Positions 27,433 through 35,146 of a stretch of DNA of 64,000 nucleotides are shown one piece after another. The number at the start of each line of letters is the position of its first letter. Within the stretch, counting starts at the first letter, position 1. The notes under the pieces were generated by a model. The model ran no database searches. It saw only the letters and a list, made by a program, of their open reading frames with translations, and was not told where the DNA came from. The position numbers were made by a program, and so were the translations under genes. Origin of the DNA: Pirellulales bacterium (GTDB taxonomy: Bacteria > Planctomycetota > Planctomycetia > Pirellulales > Thermoguttaceae). The stretch lies in the NCBI GenBank assembly GCA_016935315.1, contig JAFGRD010000016.1, forward strand, positions 1 through 64,000. The letters are read 5' to 3'.

Positions 27433-28572
27433 ATGCACAACTCGACACACATTCGGCCGCCGCAGGTGCGACGCCGGCCCGCGGCGTTCACGCTGGTGGA
27501 GCTGCTGGTGGTGATCGCCATTATCGGCATCCTGATCGCGATGCTGGTGCCGGCGGTCCAGGCAGCCCGGGAAGCGGCTCGGCGGGCCACCTGCGTCAAC
27601 AACCTCAAGCAGATCGGCATCGCGTTGCAGGCCCACCACGAGGCCCATCTGTGTTTTCCGCCTGGGCTGCCGAGCTGCACGGGCGATACCTGGATTACCG
27701 GCGGGCGCCAGGCCGGCGCGGTCTGCGAGGGCCCGAACTGGGCCTTGGCCATCCTCGACCAGATGGGCGAGACAAAGCTGTTCGAGAACGTTTCCGAGGC
27801 CTGTCTAGCCGACGATAACATGGCCGACCGCGTCGAGCATCACGGCGTGGGCGAGGTCACGCCTTCAGCCTACATCTGCCCGAGTGCCGACAGAATGGTG
27901 CAACCGTTGGGCGGCACCGACGCTTGGGAGCACGAGCACGTCAGCAAGGGAAACTACGCCGCCTGTCTCGGCTCCGACACGTATATCTCCTACCTGCCCG
28001 TTGACCGCGGGGGCAAGGGGCTGCCCAAAACGGCCGGGGCGTTCCCCGTTGTCCTCGTTCCCGGATGGGAGAAGACGACCCAGACCATGGGCGACCCCTC
28101 GCTGCGGGGACTGTGGAAAATGGGTAGCCGCTGGGGCATCAGCGACGCGATGATCACCGACGGGGCATCCAACACGCTGGCCGTCAGCGAAGTGATCGGC
28201 TACGAGAGTGCGGACGATGCCCGCGGCGTCTGGGTGCTGGCCGCGCCGGGCTCCTCGACGTTTACGGCCCACACCAAGCCCAACGCCTACCGCGGCTACG
28301 CGGGGACCCCGGTGTACGATGCGGCGCCCGACGAGAACTACGACCACATTTCGATCTGCGCCGACACGATCGCCTCCGCCACGCGGCTTCACTGCAAGGA
28401 AAACCGCAGCGACGGCGAGCTCTGGGCGGCGGCCCGCAGCCGGCACTCGGGCGGGGTGAACGCGTCGCTGTGCGACGGCTCGGTGCGGTTCGTTGCCGAC
28501 GAGATCAGTCTCGACGTATGGCGGGCCGCGGCCACCCGGTCCGGCGGCGAGTCGGAGCAGTTGCCCGAGTAG
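27433..28572 (+). CDS. DUF1559 (SBP_bac_10-like) pilin-type prepilin protein
   Basis: The 379-residue protein has a type IV pilin-like N-terminus: a short basic leader, then [19 protein letters not shown], the prepilin-peptidase motif and hydrophobic helix. [19 protein letters not shown] follows, the family hallmark that continues into the DUF1559 domain. The C-terminal block ([20 protein letters not shown]) is the conserved H-x-G-G...DGS-V-RF end of the family. Planctomycetes carry many paralogues; their job is unknown but probably envelope- or pseudopilus-related. AGGAG lies 9 bases before the ATG. A longer in-frame ORF reaches back into the 103-bp element but is not likely to be translated. 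Confidence 0.93.
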   Translation: MHNSTHIRPPQVRRRPAAFTLVELLVVIAIIGILIAMLVPAVQAAREAARRATCVNNLKQIGIALQAHHEAHLCFPPGLPSCTGDTWITGGRQAGAVCEGPNWALAILDQMGETKLFENVSEACLADDNMADRVEHHGVGEVTPSAYICPSADRMVQPLGGTDAWEHEHVSKGNYAACLGSDTYISYLPVDRGGKGLPKTAGAFPVVLVPGWEKTTQTMGDPSLRGLWKMGSRWGISDAMITDGASNTLAVSEVIGYESADDARGVWVLAAPGSSTFTAHTKPNAYRGYAGTPVYDAAPDENYDHISICADTIASATRLHCKENRSDGELWAAARSRHSGGVNASLCDGSVRFVADEISLDVWRAAATRSGGESEQLPE

Positions 28573-28708
28573 CCACCCGATGCCGCGCGGAATCGCCGCG
28601 CCCCTGGCGGGCAGAGGATCTTTGTGTGTGCGCTGGTTGGGGGTTGTGTATCGGCCCCGGTTGTGCGCTTTCGCTACACGTTACCTACCGAAAGTGCGGC
28701 CCCGGAAG

Positions 28709-30628
28709 TTATCCGCGGAAATACAGGTACGCCGCGAGGATCGCCAGCAACACCACGGCCGAGGCAGCCACGTCGGCAAAACCCCAACTGCCGCGCGACG
28801 CCCGGCGGTGGGCCTCGGTCGTTGTGCCATAGGTCAGGCCGGAGATCTTCTCGTAGTCGGGCTGCCTGGTCATGAAACTGACGCCGATCATCACGGCCGC
28901 GCAGACCGCCAGGATCAGGATGCTGTAATACTGGAAGAACATGTGGTTGACGATCCACAGCAGCGAGCCTTCCGGATAGCCGACGGCGTTGCCGGCCGCG
29001 TCCACCCCGAACCACTCCAGTTTTACCGGCGTGTCGACGCCCAAACGGAACAGCCCCATGATGAAGCCGACGATCAGCGCCGCCAGGCAGCCGGCGCTGT
29101 TGAGCCGTTTCCAGAACACGCCCAGGAAGAACACCACGAAGATCGGCGGCGCCAGGTACGCCTGGACGCCCTGTAGGTAGTCGTAGAGCCCTTTGCCGCC
29201 CTGAATGACCGGGATCCACGCCAGCCCGATGAGCACCATCACCGTGGTGGCGATCCGGCCGATCCAAACGAGTTGATGCTGGGACGTGCTCGGCCGCAGC
29301 CGGGAATAGAAGTCCATGGTAAACAGCGTGGCCGAGGCGTTGAACACGCCGGCCAGCGAGCTCATCAGCGCCGCCAGCAGACCGGCCACAACGATGCCCC
29401 GCACGCCCGGCGGCAGCACGGTCGCCACCAGCAGCGGGAACGCCTTCTGTGCCTCGTCGCGGATGATATGCCCGTTCTCGTCAACCATTACCTGCTGGAT
29501 GCCTTCGGCGCCGCCGCTACTCGCCAGGGCGAAGCAGATCATGCCCGGGATGATGAAGATGAACACCGGCAATAGCTTCAGAAACGAGGCGAAGATGGAG
29601 CCGCGACGGGCCTCTCGCTCGTCGGGGGCGCCCAAGGTTCGCTGCACGATGTACTGGTCGGTGCACCAGTACCAGAGACCGATGACCGGCGCGCAGAACA
29701 GCATGCTCAGCCAGGGATAGTTGTCGTTGAAGTACCACGCTTCCCGCGCGATTTCTCCGGCCGCATTCGTCTCGATCACCGGTGACCAGGTAAAGATGTC
29801 TCCGCGATACAGCGGCTTCCAGAGGTTGAACATCTCCGAGCCGCAGATTTCTCGCAACTGGTCCCAGCCGCCCAGCGCCCGCAGCCCGAAGATCGTCACC
29901 AGAATCGACCCGATGACCAACACCAGCGTCTGCACGGCCTCGGTATAGGCCACGGCCCTCAGCCCGCCGAGGATCGTATACGCCCCCGTCAGCACGATCA
30001 CCAGGATCGAGCCGATCCAGAAGCTGTCCAGCGGGCCGACGCGCAGTTCCGGCAAGAGCACCGAGAAGACGATTCCCCCGGCGAAAATGCCGACCGCGAT
30101 CTTCGTGAGCACGTAGGCCACCAGCGAGATGACCGAAAGGACCCATCGGCTGGTCGGGCTGAAGCGCCGTTCGAGAAACTCGGGCATGGTGAACACTTTC
30201 GAGCGCATGTAGAAGGGCACCAGCACCCAGCCGAGCACCAACAGGCACCAGGCGTGCAACTCGTAGTGGGCCATGGCCACGCCGTCGGTACAGCCCGAGC
30301 CCGCCAGGCCGACCAGGTGCTCCGACCCGATGTTCGAGGCGAAGATCGATGCGCCGACGATCCACCAGCTCAGATTGCGCCCGGCGAGAAAATAGTCGTC
30401 CGCCGTGTCCCGGTTCTTCAGAATCACCCACCAGGCGATCCCCAGCAGCAACACGAAGTAGCCGGCGATCACGGCCCAGTCCACCGGCACCAACCGACCG
30501 GCGTCCTCGGCGGCGGGCACCGCGGCCACTCCCGCTTCGGTATCCAACCCAAAGGCCACGCCGGGGCCGACGATCGCCACCGTAACCAGCAGCAGAGCCA
30601 ACGCAAACAAAGACGTGCGGCCGAGCAT
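28709..30628 (-). CDS. Sodium/solute symporter (SSS family), probable arabinose or related sugar transporter
   Basis: The 639-residue protein has about 14-15 transmembrane helices. An N-terminal signal-like helix precedes a short loop, then WAVIAGYFVLLLGIAWWV. SSS signatures include DYFLAGRNLSWWIVGASIFA and ASNIGSEHLVGLAGSG, as in SGLT-type sugar transporters. AGGAGG lies 7 bases before the ATG. It is the last gene of the minus-strand arabinose cluster, 78 bp after the isomerase, so Na+-coupled uptake of L-arabinose or arabino-oligosaccharides is the natural inference. Specificity is not shown by the sequence itself. Confidence 0.9.
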   Translation of the reverse strand: MLGRTSLFALALLLVTVAIVGPGVAFGLDTEAGVAAVPAAEDAGRLVPVDWAVIAGYFVLLLGIAWWVILKNRDTADDYFLAGRNLSWWIVGASIFASNIGSEHLVGLAGSGCTDGVAMAHYELHAWCLLVLGWVLVPFYMRSKVFTMPEFLERRFSPTSRWVLSVISLVAYVLTKIAVGIFAGGIVFSVLLPELRVGPLDSFWIGSILVIVLTGAYTILGGLRAVAYTEAVQTLVLVIGSILVTIFGLRALGGWDQLREICGSEMFNLWKPLYRGDIFTWSPVIETNAAGEIAREAWYFNDNYPWLSMLFCAPVIGLWYWCTDQYIVQRTLGAPDEREARRGSIFASFLKLLPVFIFIIPGMICFALASSGGAEGIQQVMVDENGHIIRDEAQKAFPLLVATVLPPGVRGIVVAGLLAALMSSLAGVFNASATLFTMDFYSRLRPSTSQHQLVWIGRIATTVMVLIGLAWIPVIQGGKGLYDYLQGVQAYLAPPIFVVFFLGVFWKRLNSAGCLAALIVGFIMGLFRLGVDTPVKLEWFGVDAAGNAVGYPEGSLLWIVNHMFFQYYSILILAVCAAVMIGVSFMTRQPDYEKISGLTYGTTTEAHRRASRGSWGFADVAASAVVLLAILAAYLYFRG

Positions 30629-30706
30629 CAATACGCCTCCTGTTTTCTCACAAAAAGGGGGGAACGTGGGGTGGATCGAGGTGCCAGCCCCGCAGTTCAT
30701 CTTGGT

Positions 30707-32164
30707 TCAAAACGGCACCCGCGGCGTGTAGAGTCCCGGCGTGTCCTGCGTGGCATGGTAGACGTTCATGCCCAAGTAGTTGCCGAAGGCCTCCCACAGC
30801 ACGTTGCCGACGTGCGTTTGCGTGATGGCCACGTGGTGGGGAAACTGCCGCAGGAGCACGTCGCGGTAGAGCCGCTGCAAGTTGGGGATCCGACACCAGC
30901 CATAGCCGCCGAACGTGACCGCCGGGTTGTCCTCGAACGCGCCCTCGGCGACGGCCGCGTGCCAGCCGCAATCGGGGTCCTGGGTGACGCGGAAAAGCGT
31001 CAGCGGCGACGGCCTGGCCACGAACTCGATCGTCGCTTGGGAATCGTCGTAGCTGGCGGCGCCGCTGGAGGCGATAATCTCCTGTACCCCCAGCCTCGGC
31101 GGCGTCTTGGCAAACGACGCGGGAAACACCCCGCAGTGCCAGATATTGGCCAGCTCATCGTCCTCGTTGTGCAGGTTGTTCCAATCGGCCAGGCCGGCCG
31201 GCGAGCCGCTGGCCAGCATCGCCGCGTGCATCGAGAGCGTGCCCATGATGTCCGACTCGCAGGCGCAGGGCGTGCCCTCGTCGCCCAGCCGGCTCATGGT
31301 CGTGCAACTGCACACGCCGTAGTTCGCTTGGATCGACGTCCAGCACTGAATGCCGAAGGCGTCGATCCCGTTGGTTTCCTGGAAGCGGCGCAGGAACAGC
31401 TCGAGCTTGGCGCTGCGCACCACGCTCTGCGGCTTCACCGCCGAAACGTCGGCGTAGCATCCGATCGCCGCTACCAGCTTCTCGACCTCCGGGTCGTCGT
31501 CGGCCAGGGCGTTGGCGCCGGCAATCGCCTCCGACAGATCCATTACCACCGCCGTCGCTCCCAGCCGTTGAAGCTGCTTCTCGTTGTAGCGGCAGGTCCA
31601 GAAGGCGTCGGGCCGGGCGCCGATCTGCGCGTACCGGGCGTTCTTCACGCCCGTGACCACGCGGCAGACGCGCACGAACCAGTCCAGATCGGCCGCGAAC
31701 GCCTCGTCGGACGGGAAGCAGATCGGACGCCGAGCGACCGTGTACTTCACGTCGATCTGTCGCAGCACGTCGCCGATCGACAGCAGCCCGCAGAACGCGT
31801 CGCGCCGCGGCGTGCTCATCGTCAGCACTTCTTCTTCCTGGCAGCCGAAGATCAGCACCGGCACGTCCAGGCCGGCCTTGCGGATCGTCCACGCCACCGA
31901 CTGCTCGTCGCCAAAGTTGACCGCGCCGACCACGATCCCCCGGACGTTCTTCTCGCGGAACAGCCGGGCACAAAGCTCGGCTTCCTGAAGCGATTGGACG
32001 CAGCCGACCTCGGTCTGATCCTCGCCGGGCACCACCACGTCGATGCCCGACTTCTCCATGGCTGCCACGGTCTGCTTCCGCATCTTGGCGGCCAGCTCGG
32101 AGCTGAAGAAGCCGCGGTTGGCGGGTATAAACCCTAGTGTTATCCTATCGGCCAATGCGCTCAT
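30707..32164 (-). CDS. L-fucose/L-arabinose isomerase-fold protein, candidate L-arabinose isomerase
   Basis: The 485-residue protein belongs to the fucose isomerase-like superfamily: an N-terminal Rossmann-like region (IRGIVVGAVNFGDEQS-type block near residue 75), then WTSIQANYGVCSC and EGTPCACESDIMG, where the metal-ligand acidic residues of the family lie, and a C-terminal block with THVGN. No classical araA gene is present between araD, araB and the transporter, and this gene takes that slot. I therefore infer that it converts L-arabinose to L-ribulose, although the family also holds fucose and unknown-ketose isomerases. GGAGA precedes the ATG by about 8 bases. A 103-bp element separates it from araD. 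Confidence 0.78.
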   Translation of the reverse strand: MSALADRITLGFIPANRGFFSSELAAKMRKQTVAAMEKSGIDVVVPGEDQTEVGCVQSLQEAELCARLFREKNVRGIVVGAVNFGDEQSVAWTIRKAGLDVPVLIFGCQEEEVLTMSTPRRDAFCGLLSIGDVLRQIDVKYTVARRPICFPSDEAFAADLDWFVRVCRVVTGVKNARYAQIGARPDAFWTCRYNEKQLQRLGATAVVMDLSEAIAGANALADDDPEVEKLVAAIGCYADVSAVKPQSVVRSAKLELFLRRFQETNGIDAFGIQCWTSIQANYGVCSCTTMSRLGDEGTPCACESDIMGTLSMHAAMLASGSPAGLADWNNLHNEDDELANIWHCGVFPASFAKTPPRLGVQEIIASSGAASYDDSQATIEFVARPSPLTLFRVTQDPDCGWHAAVAEGAFEDNPAVTFGGYGWCRIPNLQRLYRDVLLRQFPHHVAITQTHVGNVLWEAFGNYLGMNVYHATQDTPGLYTPRVPF

Positions 32165-32219
32165 CGGGATATCTCCAGTCCGTCTCGTGGTTCGGTGAAA
32201 AAAGTCCTGAGGGAAGGTC

Positions 32220-32322
32220 TATTGACACTTGCACAGTCCATGCGCGAGGGCGACCAACGGAAGCCCGATTTTTCCGGCCTCCCGTTGGTCGGCCTGGATC
32301 ATTCACAATGCAAACATCAATA
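32220..32322 (+). repeat. 103-bp dispersed MITE-like element, copy C
   Basis: It begins TATTGACACTTGCAC and ends GCAAACATCAATA, with a central stem having one mismatch (AACGGAAG against CTCCCGTT). Its right end lies inside the 3' end of araD and supplies that gene's last Tyr and stop codon. It sits within the araD-isomerase intergenic region of the likely operon. Confidence 0.85.
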
Positions 32323-33015
32323 GGGTGTTTGTCCATAGTAGGCATCGGCGCCGTGCTTGCGCCGGTAGTGCTTGTTAAGAACGTACGGCTCCAGCGGCGG
32401 GGCGTCGCCGCGGATCGTCAGCGTGCCGAGCGCCATCTCGGCCACCGCTTCCAGCGCCACCGCGTTGTTGACCGACGCCGCGGCGTCCGGGCCCCACGTA
32501 AACGGCGCATGGCCCGCGACCAGCACCGCGGGCCTCTCCAGAGGGTGAAGCCCCGCGAACCGCTCCACGATCACCTGCCCGGTGTTCGCTTCGTACGCCT
32601 CCTCGACCTCCCGCGGCGAGAGCGGTCGCGTCACGGGAACCGGGCCGAAAAAATGATCCGCGTGGGTCGTCCCCAAACAGGGAATCTCCAAGCGGGCCTG
32701 GGCGAAGATCGTGGCACACCGGCTGTGCGTGTGGGTGATTCCCCCAATCCCCTCGAAGTGCCGATAGAGCAACACGTGGCTGGGCGTGTCGGACGAAGGG
32801 CGCAGATCGCCCTCGACCCGATTCCCCTCCAGGTCCACCACGACCATCTGCTCGGGGCTGAGTGCTTCGTAAGGCACGCCGCTGGGCTTGATCACCACCA
32901 GACTGCGATCGGCCGAAATGCCGCTCACGTTGCCCCAAGTCAGCGTGACCAGACCCGTCTCGGCCAGCAGCCGGTTGGCGCGACAGACGTCGTTGCGAAG
33001 CTCGTCCAGGTTCAT
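32317..33015 (-). CDS. araD: L-ribulose-5-phosphate 4-epimerase
   Basis: The class II aldolase-fold enzyme converts L-ribulose 5-phosphate to D-xylulose 5-phosphate in the L-arabinose pathway. The 232-residue length equals that of E. coli AraD (about 231). Visible features are LTWGNVSG, KPSGVPYE, the zinc-binding THTHSRCATIFAQ, TTHADHFFG with the catalytic Asp, and AGHAPFTWG with the third His ligand. The end (HGADAYYGQTPY) is in the usual place, but its final codons come from the 103-bp element. It lies 44 bp after araB on the same strand, so the two are likely cotranscribed. Confidence 0.95.
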   Translation of the reverse strand: MNLDELRNDVCRANRLLAETGLVTLTWGNVSGISADRSLVVIKPSGVPYEALSPEQMVVVDLEGNRVEGDLRPSSDTPSHVLLYRHFEGIGGITHTHSRCATIFAQARLEIPCLGTTHADHFFGPVPVTRPLSPREVEEAYEANTGQVIVERFAGLHPLERPAVLVAGHAPFTWGPDAAASVNNAVALEAVAEMALGTLTIRGDAPPLEPYVLNKHYRRKHGADAYYGQTPY

Positions 33016-33059
33016 CCTCGGCCTTCTTCGTCAGGACCCGCCGGAAGACAAGTTGGGGT

Positions 33060-34769
33060 CTATTTCTTGCGGAGTCCCTTCCGTACCCGATCGCGCATCG
33101 CGATCAGGTCTTTCATCACGCGATCCAGCCTGCCGCTGAATCCGGCGGTGCCGAAGGCGTCGTGCAGGGTGCGGTAGAGCCCGTATAATTCGGCGTAGAC
33201 CTTCGCGGCTGCCTTGCGGGGTCGGTAGACCGTGGGCTTGACGCCGGTCATCTTCTTCTGCGCCTGCTCGGTCTTCTTGTAAGCGCCGCCCACGACCGCC
33301 CCGAAAATGGCCGACCCCAGGGCACAGGTTTGGGCCGAGCGGCTGACTTTCATCGGCCGGTCGCAGACGTCGGCGTAGATCTGCATCACGAAGGCGTTCT
33401 TCTCGGCGATGCCTCCGCAATTGACCACCTCCCGGACCCCCACGCCGTACTCTTCGAACCGCTTGATGATCGTCAGCGCGCCGAAGGCCGTCGCCTCGAC
33501 CAGCGCCCGGTAGACCTCTGGGGCCGTCGTGTGCAAGGTCTGCCCCACCAGCATGCCGCTCAGCAGCGGATCGACCAGGATCGTCCGGTTTCCGTTGTTC
33601 CAATCCAGGGCCAGCAGGCCGCTCTCGCCCGGCTTCAGCTTGTCGGCCTCCTTGGTGAGGTTCACGTGCGGATCGCCCTTGGCCGTGTACTTCGCCGGGG
33701 CAAGGTGCGAAACGAACCAGTTGAAGATGTCGCCCACGGCCGATTGCCCCGCCTCGAGCCCGTACATGCCGGGAATAATCGAGCCGGGCACAATGCCGCA
33801 CAGTCCGGGAATGTCGGGCAGCTCGGTCTCCATCGGCGCGACCATCATGTCGCAGGTGCTGGTGCCGATGATCTTCACCAGCGTGCCCGGCTTGATACCC
33901 GCTCCGACCGCACCCGTATGGGCGTCGAAAGCCCCAACGGCCACGGGCAGCCCCGGCGGCAAGCCCACTTTCTTGGCCACCTCGGCGGTCAGTTCACCGG
34001 CCTTCTGGTCGGCCGGAACGGCTCCGGCCGAGTAGTGGTCGCGAACGCGGCCCAATCCGCTGCCCAGTTTCGCCAAAAAGCCCTTGCTCGGCAAACCCCC
34101 CCATTGTTCGTGGTACATGGCCTTGTGGCCGGCCGCACAGATGCCGCGGGGTAGTGTATCGGGATCGAGGTTTCCGGTGAGGAAGGCGGGGATGAAGTCG
34201 GCCAACTCGACCCAGGCGTAGGCGGCGTCGAAGACCTTCGGCGCGGTCCGCTTGCAGTGGAGAATCTTCGACCAATACCATTCAGAACTGTAGGTGCCGC
34301 CGCACTTCGACAGGTAGTTCTCCCGGCTGCCGGCGGCCTTGGCTGTGATCTCGGCCGCTTCGGCATGGCCCGTGTGATCCTTCCACAGCCAGGCATGGGC
34401 CGCCAGGTTCTTTTCGAAGGCCGGCTTCATCGCCAGCGGGGTCCCTTCGCGGTCGACGGGGATCGGCGTCGAGCCGGTCGTATCGATGCCAATGCCGATC
34501 ACATTTTCGGGTCGGAAGCCGGGCTTCCTCTTGGCGGCCGCAACCGCCGCCCGCACCGAGCGGTAGAAGCCCTCGATGTAGTCGGCCGGGTTCTGCCGTG
34601 CCAGGTTCGGGTCTTTCGGGTCGAGCAGGATGCCGTCCTTGCCGCTGGGATAGTCATAGACATCGGTGGCGACCTCCGTACCGTCGGCCACGTCGACAAT
34701 CAACGCCCGGACGCTGTTCGTCCCATAATCCACGCCAATCGCAAACCGCCTCACTGTAGATTTGGCCAT
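33060..34769 (-). CDS. araB: Ribulokinase (FGGY carbohydrate kinase)
   Basis: Phosphorylates L-ribulose to L-ribulose 5-phosphate with ATP. The 569-residue length is usual for AraB. The N-terminus IGVDYGTNSVRALIVD is the ATPase-fold first motif, GIGIDTTGSTPIPVD the second, and GAFDAHTGAVGAGI carries the catalytic Asp of the FGGY family. NCGGIAEKNAFVMQIYADV is the C-terminal signature. The ATG is preceded by AGGGCGGAC. First gene of the minus-strand arabinose operon, divergent from the arabinofuranosidase gene across a 377-bp regulatory region. Confidence 0.96.
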   Translation of the reverse strand: MAKSTVRRFAIGVDYGTNSVRALIVDVADGTEVATDVYDYPSGKDGILLDPKDPNLARQNPADYIEGFYRSVRAAVAAAKRKPGFRPENVIGIGIDTTGSTPIPVDREGTPLAMKPAFEKNLAAHAWLWKDHTGHAEAAEITAKAAGSRENYLSKCGGTYSSEWYWSKILHCKRTAPKVFDAAYAWVELADFIPAFLTGNLDPDTLPRGICAAGHKAMYHEQWGGLPSKGFLAKLGSGLGRVRDHYSAGAVPADQKAGELTAEVAKKVGLPPGLPVAVGAFDAHTGAVGAGIKPGTLVKIIGTSTCDMMVAPMETELPDIPGLCGIVPGSIIPGMYGLEAGQSAVGDIFNWFVSHLAPAKYTAKGDPHVNLTKEADKLKPGESGLLALDWNNGNRTILVDPLLSGMLVGQTLHTTAPEVYRALVEATAFGALTIIKRFEEYGVGVREVVNCGGIAEKNAFVMQIYADVCDRPMKVSRSAQTCALGSAIFGAVVGGAYKKTEQAQKKMTGVKPTVYRPRKAAAKVYAELYGLYRTLHDAFGTAGFSGRLDRVMKDLIAMRDRVRKGLRKK

Positions 34770-34972
34770 TTTGTCCGCCCTTTGGAGTCCTGGAGTCCGA
34801 GACCTGGGTGCCTGTGGATGTCTGCACTGCCGATGCGCAGGCGTCGGCAGAATTCGTCATTTGACCCGATTCGATGCAGAGTTCAACCCCCCCCGGTCGG
34901 CCCGACTTGACGTTGCCGCTGCTAATGTCTATTCCAGTTTGGCGAGGGCCTCGCAGCCGTCAAGCGAATTCC

Positions 34973-35040
34973 GCGCAAACGATCCTGAACTTTGCGCAAA
35001 GTCGAATACTCTGCGCAAACTTGATAAACTGTTGCGCGAA
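34973..35040. promoter_or_regulatory. Four phased GCGCAAA direct repeats in the araB / arabinofuranosidase divergent region
   Basis: GCGCAAA occurs at 34973-34979, 34994-35000 and 35013-35019, and as GCGCGAA at 35034-35040. Start-to-start distances are 21, 19 and 21 bp, i.e. about two helical turns, so the boxes lie on one DNA face. This is the arrangement expected for a cooperative activator or repressor; AraC half-sites also repeat every 21 bp. No regulator gene is seen in the window. The rest of 34770-35146 shows only an 18-bp tandem repeat nearer the plus-strand gene. Confidence 0.55.
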
Positions 35041-35081
35041 GTTGGCTGGCATGAACACGACGGGTCGCGTAGGATGGAATG

Positions 35082-35117
35082 CCCGCGTTCGGAAACACTC
35101 CCGCGTTCGGAAACACT
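35082..35117 (+). repeat. Exact 18-bp tandem duplication upstream of the arabinofuranosidase gene
   Basis: CCCGCGTTCGGAAACACT is present twice head to tail, 30 bp before the ATG at 35147, in the likely 5' untranslated region. It could be a slippage duplication or an operator doublet. Confidence 0.8.
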
Positions 35118-35146
35118 GCTGAACTACCAATCGAAAGGAACCAAGC

